From Alkanindiges hydrocarboniclasticus (GTDB lineage: Bacteria; Pseudomonadota; Gammaproteobacteria; Pseudomonadales; Moraxellaceae), in contig NZ_MLCN01000022.1 of NCBI RefSeq assembly GCF_001982605.1, forward strand, positions 1 through 64,000: a stretch of DNA of 64,000 nucleotides, written 5' to 3'. A model generated the notes under the pieces. That model did not search any database and was not told the DNA's origin. It saw only the letters and a list, made by a program, of their open reading frames with translations. Position numbers and translations under genes: made by a program. Position 1 is the stretch's first letter. The number at the start of each line of letters is the position of its first letter. Positions 1 to 6,763 of this stretch are shown piece after piece.

Positions 1-600
1 ACTTTCTAATGCCTCAACTATATCTTTAATAATAAAATACTCATCAAAAACCTTTTCTTTATAATTTTTAAAAACCTGATCTTGATCTTTCTCATCATTA
101 ATAATTACCACCACCTTACAATTTCTTTGGTTTTTTAAAAGATTTACTAAACCTAAAATATCTTTAATATCTAATTTATCAGATTTTCTCTCCAAATCAT
201 CAATGCAAATTAAGGCATTTGATATTTGGCTAAAACATATAGAAAATAATAAATTACCACCTATATTTAAACCTTTTAGATTTAGATTCTTTGATTCATT
301 AAGTAAGCGTTTAGTAATTTTGAAAAAACCACTTATAGCATTTTCTTTATCAGGAATTTCACCCACTAATTGTTCAACAATTGCAGCTTTTAAATCCCCA
401 AGGGTTTCTATTCCAAACACCGAAACATAGGCATACTCTTGTTTCTGTTTGGATTGCTGTTTGTGTTGTGCCCGATGATATTTTAAATATTCATTCCAGA
501 AATAAGTTTTACCTACCCCCCATTGGCCTGTAATTGCAATGGCAATACCTTCAGGGCCTTCAAGCAGTTTCCACAAGCGCTCTATTCTTTTAGTAGTCAT
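1..600 (-). CDS. KAP-family P-loop NTPase, C-terminus beyond the window
   Basis: The frame is open from an ATG at 600 to the window edge, giving the first 200 residues. Walker A is GQWGVGKT at residues 25-32. A Walker B-like LICIDDLER stretch lies near 130-137, followed by the sensor-like strand VVVIIND near 163-169. This order fits the KAP P-loop NTPases, a STAND-like ATPase group whose plasmid member PifA excludes phage T7. The visible part shows no membrane segment. The coding DNA is much more AT-rich than the phage genes behind it, which suggests separate acquisition. AAAGGA lies about 7 bases before the ATG and is embedded in a perfect palindrome. It is the last minus-strand gene after the prophage late genes, where accessory or defence genes often sit. 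The NTPase fold is well supported; the anti-phage role is inference. Confidence 0.72.
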   Translation of the reverse strand, partial: MTTKRIERLWKLLEGPEGIAIAITGQWGVGKTYFWNEYLKYHRAQHKQQSKQKQEYAYVSVFGIETLGDLKAAIVEQLVGEIPDKENAISGFFKITKRLLNESKNLNLKGLNIGGNLLFSICFSQISNALICIDDLERKSDKLDIKDILGLVNLLKNQRNCKVVVIINDEKDQDQVFKNYKEKVFDEYFIIKDIVEALES

Positions 601-602
601 GT

Positions 603-630
603 ATTTATCCTTTAAAATTAAAGGATAAAT
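603..630 (-). promoter_or_regulatory. Perfect 11-bp inverted repeat over the ribosome binding site of the KAP gene
   Basis: ATTTATCCTTT (603-613) is repeated as its exact reverse complement AAAGGATAAAT (620-630) around the 6-base centre AAAATT. It starts two bases upstream of the KAP start codon and contains its AAAGGA ribosome binding site. In RNA it would form an A/U-rich stem hiding that site. In DNA it could be an operator for a dimeric repressor. Either reading implies controlled expression; neither is proven. Confidence 0.6.
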
Positions 631-631
631 A

Positions 632-661
632 TAGCATTCGCCTTATTAAAAACGAATGCTA
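632..661. terminator. 9-bp hairpin between the methyltransferase and KAP genes
   Basis: TAGCATTCG (632-640) and CGAATGCTA (653-661) form a 9-bp stem with a 12-base loop, 17 bases after the stop of the minus-strand methyltransferase gene. No clean U-run follows on either strand, so it may be a weak terminator, an attenuator or a second operator. Confidence 0.4.
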
Positions 662-677
662 AAAAGCTTAAGTCCTA

Positions 678-2603
678 TTATTTTTCAATGACAACCAATC
701 TAGCGTTTGCACCGGTATTCACTGGCAGGTTTGGATCCATAAATGTACCGTCACCCAGTTTTTCAGATGTCCCGCCGACGCTTTCTAACCAGTTACGGAA
801 TTGTTCAGCAGCCTTGTCCTGACCAAAGAACACACCTTCGCCCATAATGGCCACCAGACGGCCACCCGCCTTAAGCAAACCATAGGCATGCTGGACATGC
901 TTGGCATCCTGACGGCTACTAAATGGCGGGTTCATGATAATCCGGTCGTAATCCCCATCAGTGACCGCCATGAAATCCTGCCCAACGACGTTGAAACCCT
1001 TAAGTTCAAGCAATTCACGGCGTGCCGCTGAAAACTCTACTACATCAGGCTCAATACCTTGCTGCTGAATGAGTTCTGCAATATGGCCCATGCCTGCTGA
1101 TGGTTCCAGCACGCGCATGCTTTCCTTAAGGTCGGCAATCTGAATCATTTCACGCACAGTACTTTCCGGGGTCGGGAAAAAGTCCAAGCCATCTTTACCA
1201 ATACCCACCATGGAACGCTCAAGCTGCTTGATCTGGTCTGGTTCCTCAGGCGTGGCCTGTAGTAAAACAAACTCGCGCAGCGCTGAACGTAATTCAGTAG
1301 CTGATATCAACTCCATCCCTTGCAGGCGCTTATGGGCCTCTGCAGTGGCTTCAAATGTCCAAGGCAGGGAAATACCGGCACCTTTACGGTTTTTAGCGCC
1401 AATCTTTTCCATCAGTTCATACCCTAGCCGGTTGGAAATGGTAATGCGTTCATCAGACCCCTGCCAGATACCTTGCTGGATGGCTTCGGATGGACTCAAA
1501 ACAATGCGTACCTGTCCTTTACCGACCTGCAGCGGGATTGCCCGGTCATCCAGCTTCGATCTGCTAATTGCCTCAGTAGCCGTTTTCTTGCTGTTAAAGG
1601 TTGCATAATCTGCTGTATTGCCAGAGGTCACAAATTTACTGACTTTATCCAGGTTGGCCTTGGCAAATTTTTCATATTCAGCACTGGTGTCATCCACCAG
1701 CTTAAACAGTTTCTGGCCAAGTAGCTTTGTCCCTTCTGTGACCATCATTTTACGGGCAAGGGTGGCAAGGTCTGAACGATAGGCGGTGTAACTGGGGAAA
1801 GTCACATAATCCACAGTTTCCAGTGATGCCGAGGCTTTTCTCAAGGCTTCCCGCTCATTGTCAGGCAACCCCTGCTTGCTTTGTACCTCATTCCATTTTG
1901 CACTGGTGAGTAAACCCGCCAGATATTCCACCTGTACCTTTTGGCGCACCTGGTCTAAAAACTTGGCTTGGCCATTCTTTAAGGCATTGGCCAGATTTAG
2001 CATGGTTTGTGCCAGTGCCTTATCCTTATTGGCCTCTAGCTCGCTACTGGCAGCCATACGGGCACGCCGGGCGGTATTGGCCTTACGTGGCCTGTCCAGT
2101 GATTCCTGTGCGCGTTCCTGCAATCGTTCAGCCATTAGGGTCAACCGTTCGGCCGCAGATTGGGTTTTATCATCCAAAAATGCATCACGGCTTTCACTGG
2201 CTTGAGCTTGTGCATCTGCTGCATCACCGTCTGCCAGTTTTAAAAAGGCATCGGCAGCATCACGGGTTTTAAACTGGAAACCCATAATTGCCCCATTACC
2301 TCGGAATGAAGAGTAATAGCCACCCAGTTTTTTAGCACCGGCATTGAGGACGTTATAGCTGTCACGGTCAACCCGGTCAGCCAGTTGCACCACAAACAGG
2401 TCATGGCCATGCTTGGTATGGGTCGTTTCAATAATCTGGCCAGTGGTATTCTGGACGGCGGTTTTCACCTCGGCTTTACCGTTTTCCTTGCTGGCCAGTC
2501 GCTCATTCCGGCTTTTGGTTGCTGATAGCAAGTCATACTGCTGGCGTTGCTCCGGAGTAAGCTGCATCCTTGCCTCGTTAAGAGTAAGTTTGCCTGCTTC
2601 CAT
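678..2603 (-). CDS. Phage polyvalent protein with C-terminal adenine-type DNA methyltransferase domain
   Basis: The 641-residue product has long charged, helix-rich N-terminal and middle regions (residues 1-460) and a class I SAM-dependent methyltransferase in its last 170 residues. Motif I reads LEPSAGMGH and the catalytic motif IV is NPPF, the form used by N6-adenine methyltransferases. Large phage proteins that join several unrelated domains before such a methylase are known as polyvalent proteins, thought to be injected with the genome and to protect it from host restriction. The start is uncertain. The ATG at 2603 has no clear ribosome binding site, and the frame stays open upstream to a TGA inside the end of the portal gene, so the protein may be the 3' part of a longer ancestor. 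No separate fold is recognised for residues 1-460. Confidence 0.65.
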   Translation of the reverse strand: MEAGKLTLNEARMQLTPEQRQQYDLLSATKSRNERLASKENGKAEVKTAVQNTTGQIIETTHTKHGHDLFVVQLADRVDRDSYNVLNAGAKKLGGYYSSFRGNGAIMGFQFKTRDAADAFLKLADGDAADAQAQASESRDAFLDDKTQSAAERLTLMAERLQERAQESLDRPRKANTARRARMAASSELEANKDKALAQTMLNLANALKNGQAKFLDQVRQKVQVEYLAGLLTSAKWNEVQSKQGLPDNEREALRKASASLETVDYVTFPSYTAYRSDLATLARKMMVTEGTKLLGQKLFKLVDDTSAEYEKFAKANLDKVSKFVTSGNTADYATFNSKKTATEAISRSKLDDRAIPLQVGKGQVRIVLSPSEAIQQGIWQGSDERITISNRLGYELMEKIGAKNRKGAGISLPWTFEATAEAHKRLQGMELISATELRSALREFVLLQATPEEPDQIKQLERSMVGIGKDGLDFFPTPESTVREMIQIADLKESMRVLEPSAGMGHIAELIQQQGIEPDVVEFSAARRELLELKGFNVVGQDFMAVTDGDYDRIIMNPPFSSRQDAKHVQHAYGLLKAGGRLVAIMGEGVFFGQDKAAEQFRNWLESVGGTSEKLGDGTFMDPNLPVNTGANARLVVIEK

Positions 2604-2659
2604 TTTGGAACGCAGGACATTTAAGTAATCATCCAGCGTTTGCGGATTTTCCTGCCCCT

Positions 2660-3961
2660 TTAATCCAGTTCATTGTCAAAATCTTCGTTATAGGCATAGC
2701 CCCAATCAATTTTGAGTAAGTCATTGACCATTTGGGCAGCGGCCTGCCGGATCATCATAGAGCGCCGCATCACCTGGCTTGAATAAGTTAGCGATGCTGC
2801 ACCGTCACCCAAGCCACCTGACAGCATATCAGCCCAGCCCACCATGGATGGGTCCAGACCCACGCCACCCATTAACAGGCGGACACAAATCATGAAAGTT
2901 TCAATATTAATGGCGGTACTTCGCTGGCCCTTGATATCGCCAATCGGGTTTAAAATCTGCTTTTCATCCCAAGTCGGCAGAACATGATATTTTGTGGTGT
3001 ACAGTGCTTCACCACTATCCAATGCATTTCTAACAAATTGTTCATGCTCTTGCAGCATGCCTTCAAGCCCTTGCTTATAGGCTTCGCGCTGTGCCGGTGG
3101 CATACCGGCCATATTCATGGTTAAAAACATCTGGTTGACAGCATCAGCAACTTGCTGTGTGGTCATGGCCGCTAAGGCACGAATAACGTAATCAAAGATT
3201 TCTTCAATGACAAATAAAAATGAGCCACCTACATGTGCTGGGAAAAGCGGCAAATTGTCTGGGTCATCCTCCTCCATCATTTTGGCAACAAGCACGCCTT
3301 CAATAATTTCATGTTGAGGGACGTGATTAATACGCGGCATCTTCATGCGGATCATCTGCCGCATGCTCAATTTTGAACTGGTATTTGTCCAGTTACGGGC
3401 GTCCAGCAAATGATAAACCAGCGTTTTATTACCCTGTTCAAAGGGTAAAACCAGCGGTGGATAGGTGTATTCATTACACGTCATATCCACGACACCAGTG
3501 CCTTTTTTTCCATATACCCGGGAAAATGAGTCGCCAAAGCCTACGGCATCAAAGCACAGTTTAAGAATGTGCTGATTAATCAGCCGTTCCATGGGCTTAA
3601 TGCGTTTTTCAAGTTTGGCAAGTTGCGCTTTTAGGACAGGGCTATCGGCTTTTTGCAGGCGTTCTGATGGCTTGATAAACACCTGCTGGCTGGTGTGTTC
3701 ATCACCACCCAGCGCGGCAGTGACATGGATTCCCATGCCTTCAGCCAAAGGGGCAAACTTGAGCATTTGCTCCCATTTGGTCATGATTTCTTTGCGGGTA
3801 CGTTTCTTATTATTTTTGGTTTGATGGGTACCCAACGAAAATGGCGCGGCGCTGTCGTACATGTGCGCCATACTTTCCTGAGCAGCCCCAACGATAGGCG
3901 ATGGTGCTGAAGCTCTAGAGCCTGTACCCAGCAAGATTGCTAAAACATCTGAAACTGCCAT
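2660..3961 (-). CDS. Phage portal-like protein
   Basis: This 433-residue protein resembles head-tail connector (portal) proteins. An early stretch, TRKEIMTKWEQML, matches the helix that follows the disordered N-terminus in this family. It is followed by an alternating helix/strand body and a C-terminal part rich in Met and Gln helices. The portal forms the ring at one capsid vertex through which DNA is packaged and ejected. Its position ahead of a methyltransferase polyprotein and behind tail genes fits a tailed-phage late region. No terminase, capsid or protease gene is next to it, so this prophage is incomplete or unusually arranged. The portal assignment comes from overall pattern, not a unique motif. 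Confidence 0.55.
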   Translation of the reverse strand: MAVSDVLAILLGTGSRASAPSPIVGAAQESMAHMYDSAAPFSLGTHQTKNNKKRTRKEIMTKWEQMLKFAPLAEGMGIHVTAALGGDEHTSQQVFIKPSERLQKADSPVLKAQLAKLEKRIKPMERLINQHILKLCFDAVGFGDSFSRVYGKKGTGVVDMTCNEYTYPPLVLPFEQGNKTLVYHLLDARNWTNTSSKLSMRQMIRMKMPRINHVPQHEIIEGVLVAKMMEEDDPDNLPLFPAHVGGSFLFVIEEIFDYVIRALAAMTTQQVADAVNQMFLTMNMAGMPPAQREAYKQGLEGMLQEHEQFVRNALDSGEALYTTKYHVLPTWDEKQILNPIGDIKGQRSTAINIETFMICVRLLMGGVGLDPSMVGWADMLSGGLGDGAASLTYSSQVMRRSMMIRQAAAQMVNDLLKIDWGYAYNEDFDNELD

Positions 3962-4035
3962 TCACGTAGCCAAAATTCACCAATTTAAGGGCTATTTTGG
4001 CGGATTGAATTTTGCTTTTTTCTGGCAGGTTCCAG

Positions 4036-5163
4036 TTATAGGGGAAAGTCAGGGATTGCAATAACAGGGATACCAATGGGTATGCTGATACAGATTTCAG
4101 GAAAGGTAATACCCAGCATGCTTAAGGCAGATTGCACAAAATCAGCCAGCTGCTGAATGATGGCTGCCATCATGTTGGCCATATAAATCTGTATGGCCTC
4201 GGCCAGTTCAATAGCGGTCGAGCTAAGCCCGGCAAACAGTGGATCAGGCAGGTGAAAACTTCCTAAGCCCGGAAAGTTGATCATGCTAAAAAGTTGATTG
4301 ATAGATATGCCTTGCTGCAAAACCGCATTGATTGCATCCAGTTCATTGGCAAATTCATCAGCCAGTTTATCCACCAGTTGCCCGGCCATTTGTTTAAGCA
4401 TTGCCTGTAGCTGGCTTAAATTTGGCAGTACTGATAATACCAGCGTGGCTGATAGTTTTAACTTATTGAGTACCTGGTTAATCAGGCTGGTGCACAGGGT
4501 AATCAGGCCATTAATGCAGTAGCTGTAGATTGCTTTAATAATTGCATTGATTTCAAACGAGGGAATATCAAGCCCGGGATACAACGGAATGGGCAGAAAG
4601 GCACTAAAGGCGGCCAGTAATGCATCACGGCCTTGCTGATACTGGGCTTTAATAATTGCTTTTAGCTCAGCTGGTGACATGGTCAGCAGGTCAAGCACAT
4701 TGATATTCAGTACTGGAATTTTAGGCAACAGGCTTTCAAGCATCCCACCAATGACGCCAACCATAGGCTTGATCATGGCCATTAACGTCGTGGTTAGGCT
4801 CATGGTTTGCAGATATTGGGCAATTTGTGCCAGTTCCATACTGATATTGCGGATATCATCAAAAATAGGGTCAGCCAGCCCGATTATGCCTGGCACAGTT
4901 AAGCCGGTAACAAAAGATTTGATTGCGCTGATTTGGTCTTTAAAACCCTGAATCTGGGCTTTTATCGCTTGGTAAGTTTCAGTGCTCAGTTCATGAATTT
5001 TTGCTTCAAGCTGCTGCTCTTTTTGAATGATCAGGGTTTTAGCATTGGTAATCTGATTAGTGACATCGGCAACAATGGCTTGGTATTGTTCCCCCAACTG
5101 CTCAGCAATCTGGGTAAAGTCAGGGACCGGCAGTGATACGCAAATACTAAGTGCTGGCATCAT
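4036..5163 (-). CDS. Phage structural protein of unknown function, helical with Pro/Ile-rich motifs
   Basis: No known family is recognised. The 375-residue protein starts with a predicted coiled coil (residues about 15-85, rich in Gln, Lys, Ala) and continues with long hydrophobic amphipathic helices. Short Pro/Ile-rich strands recur near the N-terminus (CVSLPVPDF), in the middle (IPLYPGLDIPSF) and at the C-terminus (IPIGIPVIAIPDFPL). Its ATG overlaps the stop of the upstream spike gene as ATGA, so the two are translationally coupled. A baseplate, tail-tip or neck role is likely from position only. The many hydrophobic residues are not arranged as clear transmembrane segments. Confidence 0.45.
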   Translation of the reverse strand: MMPALSICVSLPVPDFTQIAEQLGEQYQAIVADVTNQITNAKTLIIQKEQQLEAKIHELSTETYQAIKAQIQGFKDQISAIKSFVTGLTVPGIIGLADPIFDDIRNISMELAQIAQYLQTMSLTTTLMAMIKPMVGVIGGMLESLLPKIPVLNINVLDLLTMSPAELKAIIKAQYQQGRDALLAAFSAFLPIPLYPGLDIPSFEINAIIKAIYSYCINGLITLCTSLINQVLNKLKLSATLVLSVLPNLSQLQAMLKQMAGQLVDKLADEFANELDAINAVLQQGISINQLFSMINFPGLGSFHLPDPLFAGLSSTAIELAEAIQIYMANMMAAIIQQLADFVQSALSMLGITFPEICISIPIGIPVIAIPDFPL

Positions 5164-5603
5164 GGACCATTGAGGCTAATTACTGGCGCACGTAGTGACA
5201 CTTTTGTTTCACTTTGCACGTCAACCCCACCTGCTGAAACAATGTTTACCTTAGAAGCACCAGTAATCGTTACTTCCTGCCCAGCCTGAACCAGAACATT
5301 GGCGCGTGCAAGAATTTCAATATTTTTCTGCCGGATCCGGCGCACATCCTCAACCGCCCCTTCACCATGACTACTGTAGCTCCAGACAACCGGTAGCCCT
5401 TCATCACCATTTTGAAAGAAGATATATACGTCTGCACCGACCAATATTTCGCGCTCGGTATCCAGATCATCATCCCCAACTGGATAAGCAAATGTGGCTT
5501 CAAGCCCTTCACTGGCCCCATCAGTCATACCATAGATATGTATCTGGGCTGTCCGGGCTTTCTGGTTGTAGCTCAGGATTTTAGCGCGGGGAAAACCAAA
5601 CAT
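5160..5603 (-). CDS. Phage baseplate assembly protein V-like spike
   Basis: The protein is about 147 residues from the ATG at 5603, which has AAGAG roughly 9 bases upstream. A longer in-frame start at 5690 overlaps the LRR gene and is less likely. An N-terminal OB-fold-like part contains FAYPVGDDDLDTER and a YIFFQNGDEGLPVVWSY stretch typical of gpV/gp45-type baseplate spikes. The C-terminus has short repeating strands (VLVQAGQEVTI, VNIVSAGGVDV, VSLRAPVISLNG) that suggest the start of a triple beta-helix spike. Such trimers sit at the tip of contractile tails and pierce the outer membrane, which points to a myovirus-like prophage. Confidence 0.65.
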   Translation of the reverse strand: MFGFPRAKILSYNQKARTAQIHIYGMTDGASEGLEATFAYPVGDDDLDTEREILVGADVYIFFQNGDEGLPVVWSYSSHGEGAVEDVRRIRQKNIEILARANVLVQAGQEVTITGASKVNIVSAGGVDVQSETKVSLRAPVISLNGP

Positions 5604-5647
5604 TTCTATGCACTCTTTTAATTTGAGAACCGCCCGGAGGCGGAATA

Positions 5648-6016
5648 TTAAATAGTTAAGCCTTGTATTCTTGAGGAATACTGAGACCACGTCGGGGCTG
5701 TTTGATAAGCACTTAAAGCTGCTGCTGGTACATAAATAGGCACGGGTATTTGCGTGTTAGTGCCATTCACATAAGTTGTAAATGCATCAGTCCCTAACAC
5801 TGGTGGGGTTGTGGCTAAAACAGTAATGGACTCTAGAGCATCCCAACTTCCAAAAGCATACTCACCGATGCTGGTAACATTTGCTGGAATTACCAAAGTA
5901 GTAGCAGTTTCGTTAACAGCAAAAGCATAACGATCAATAGTGGTTAAGCTATTGGGTAATTCCAGACTAACCAAGCTCAAGCGTGATGATATAGACCTGC
6001 AAAACAATACTTTCAC
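5648..6016 (-). pseudogene. C-terminal remnant of a BspA-type leucine-rich-repeat phage protein
   Basis: Residues about 12-60 contain two LRR_5 (BspA-type) repeat units, LPNSLTTIDRYAF and IPANVTSIGEYAF. The tail IPVPIYVPAAALSAYQTAPTWSQY is the usual C-terminal cap of these surface or tail-fibre proteins. Family members carry many repeats, whereas only the end is left here. Its first residues are encoded by DNA that on the other strand belongs to the truncated integrase, so the 5' part has been lost. The ATG at 6016 is probably fortuitous. Confidence 0.65.
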
Positions 6017-6452
6017 GGTAAAACAGGGTAAAACGGCAAACTATAAAAAGCCTATTTTCATTCAGGTGGATATGCATCCTGAATTACGCCAAGCCGTTCT
6101 ATTCTGCATGGAATCACGGTTTACTTTTATTTGCCCTTACCTGTTGCATGCCATGCCGAAAAAATTAACTCAACAAATCCGTGAAAGTAAAAGCCATCAC
6201 ATGGCCATGACCCCGCAATGGCTCACTAACGAGTTTGCAAAGTACCGCGACAAGTCCGGCATATTTGATCATCTAACCCCTGAAGAGAAACCGACACTAC
6301 ACGAAATACGTGCGCTGGGTGAATATCGGGTCATGCAAAGGTATGGCAAGGACTACGCAAAAGCACTGGCCGGCCATGCGACCGAAGCCATGTTTGAGCA
6401 CTATGTTGGACGGCATAAACCGGATGAACCGGTTAAAATTTCTTATCGTTAA
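5940..6452 (+). pseudogene. 5'-truncated phage tyrosine recombinase (integrase)
   Basis: About 160 C-terminal residues of a tyrosine integrase remain. They include the beta-hairpin lysine (KQGKTA), box II H-x-x-R (HEIRALGEY), and box III with the nucleophile (GHATEAMFEHYVG). Resemblance begins at LTKLKRDDIDL, just after the point where the first catalytic Arg should be. The N-terminal DNA-binding domains and Arg I are therefore missing and the protein cannot be an active recombinase. The exact break lies around 5958-5985, where the sequence passes into the oppositely oriented LRR gene. The gene ends about 180 bases from the 3' end of tRNA-Val, the usual place for an integrase beside its attachment site. 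Confidence 0.8.
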
Positions 6453-6460
6453 GCCCTTAC

Positions 6461-6486
6461 AAGCCCCTTCCAAGGGGCTTTTTATT
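6461..6486 (+). terminator. Intrinsic terminator after the integrase remnant
   Basis: AAGCCCCTT and AAGGGGCTT form a 9-bp GC-rich stem with a CC centre, followed by TTTATT, directly after the integrase stop. Confidence 0.8.
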
Positions 6487-6547
6487 GGCCGAAGTGACAA
6501 AAAAAAAGAATTGGTTTGCCGGAATCTGGCCGTAAATTCAGGTGGAG

Positions 6548-6579
6548 TTTTCCTAAAGTTTTCCTAAAATATTCCTAAT
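6548..6579. repeat. Three 11-bp-spaced TTCCTAA repeats between integrase and tRNA
   Basis: TTTTCCTAAA occurs at 6548 and 6559, and a variant, TATTCCTAA, at 6570. The 11-bp spacing is one helical turn. Phased short repeats between int and the attachment site are typical arm-type or excisionase binding sites. This function is inferred from position and phasing. Confidence 0.5.
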
Positions 6580-6616
6580 AAAAAAAGCCACCGAGCATTT
6601 TAGGTGCTAAGTGGCT
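6580..6616 (-). terminator. Terminator of the tRNA-Val transcript
   Basis: On the minus strand AGCCAC-TT-AGCA, a 7-base loop, then TGCT-CG-GTGGCT forms a stem followed by seven T. It lies 19 bases past the 3' end of the tRNA. Confidence 0.7.
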
Positions 6617-6634
6617 GTATTTCTTACATAATTC

Positions 6635-6711
6635 TGGTAGACGTAAGCAGACTCGAACTGCTGACCCCCACCATGTCAAGGTGGTGCTCTAACCAACTGA
6701 GCTATACGTCT
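6635..6711 (-). tRNA. tRNA-Val (anticodon GAC)
   Basis: This is a 77-base cloverleaf with encoded CCA. The acceptor stem AGACGTA pairs with TACGTCT, the anticodon stem CCACC/GGTGG encloses TTGACAT giving anticodon GAC, and the T-loop is GTTCGAGTC. The gene reads GUC/GUU valine codons. Its 3' end faces the prophage remnant, so its 3' half is the probable attB core. Confidence 0.95.
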
Positions 6712-6763
6712 GAAGTGGCCAAATTATTACCGTAATCCAGCACCATAGCAAGATTTTTTTGAA

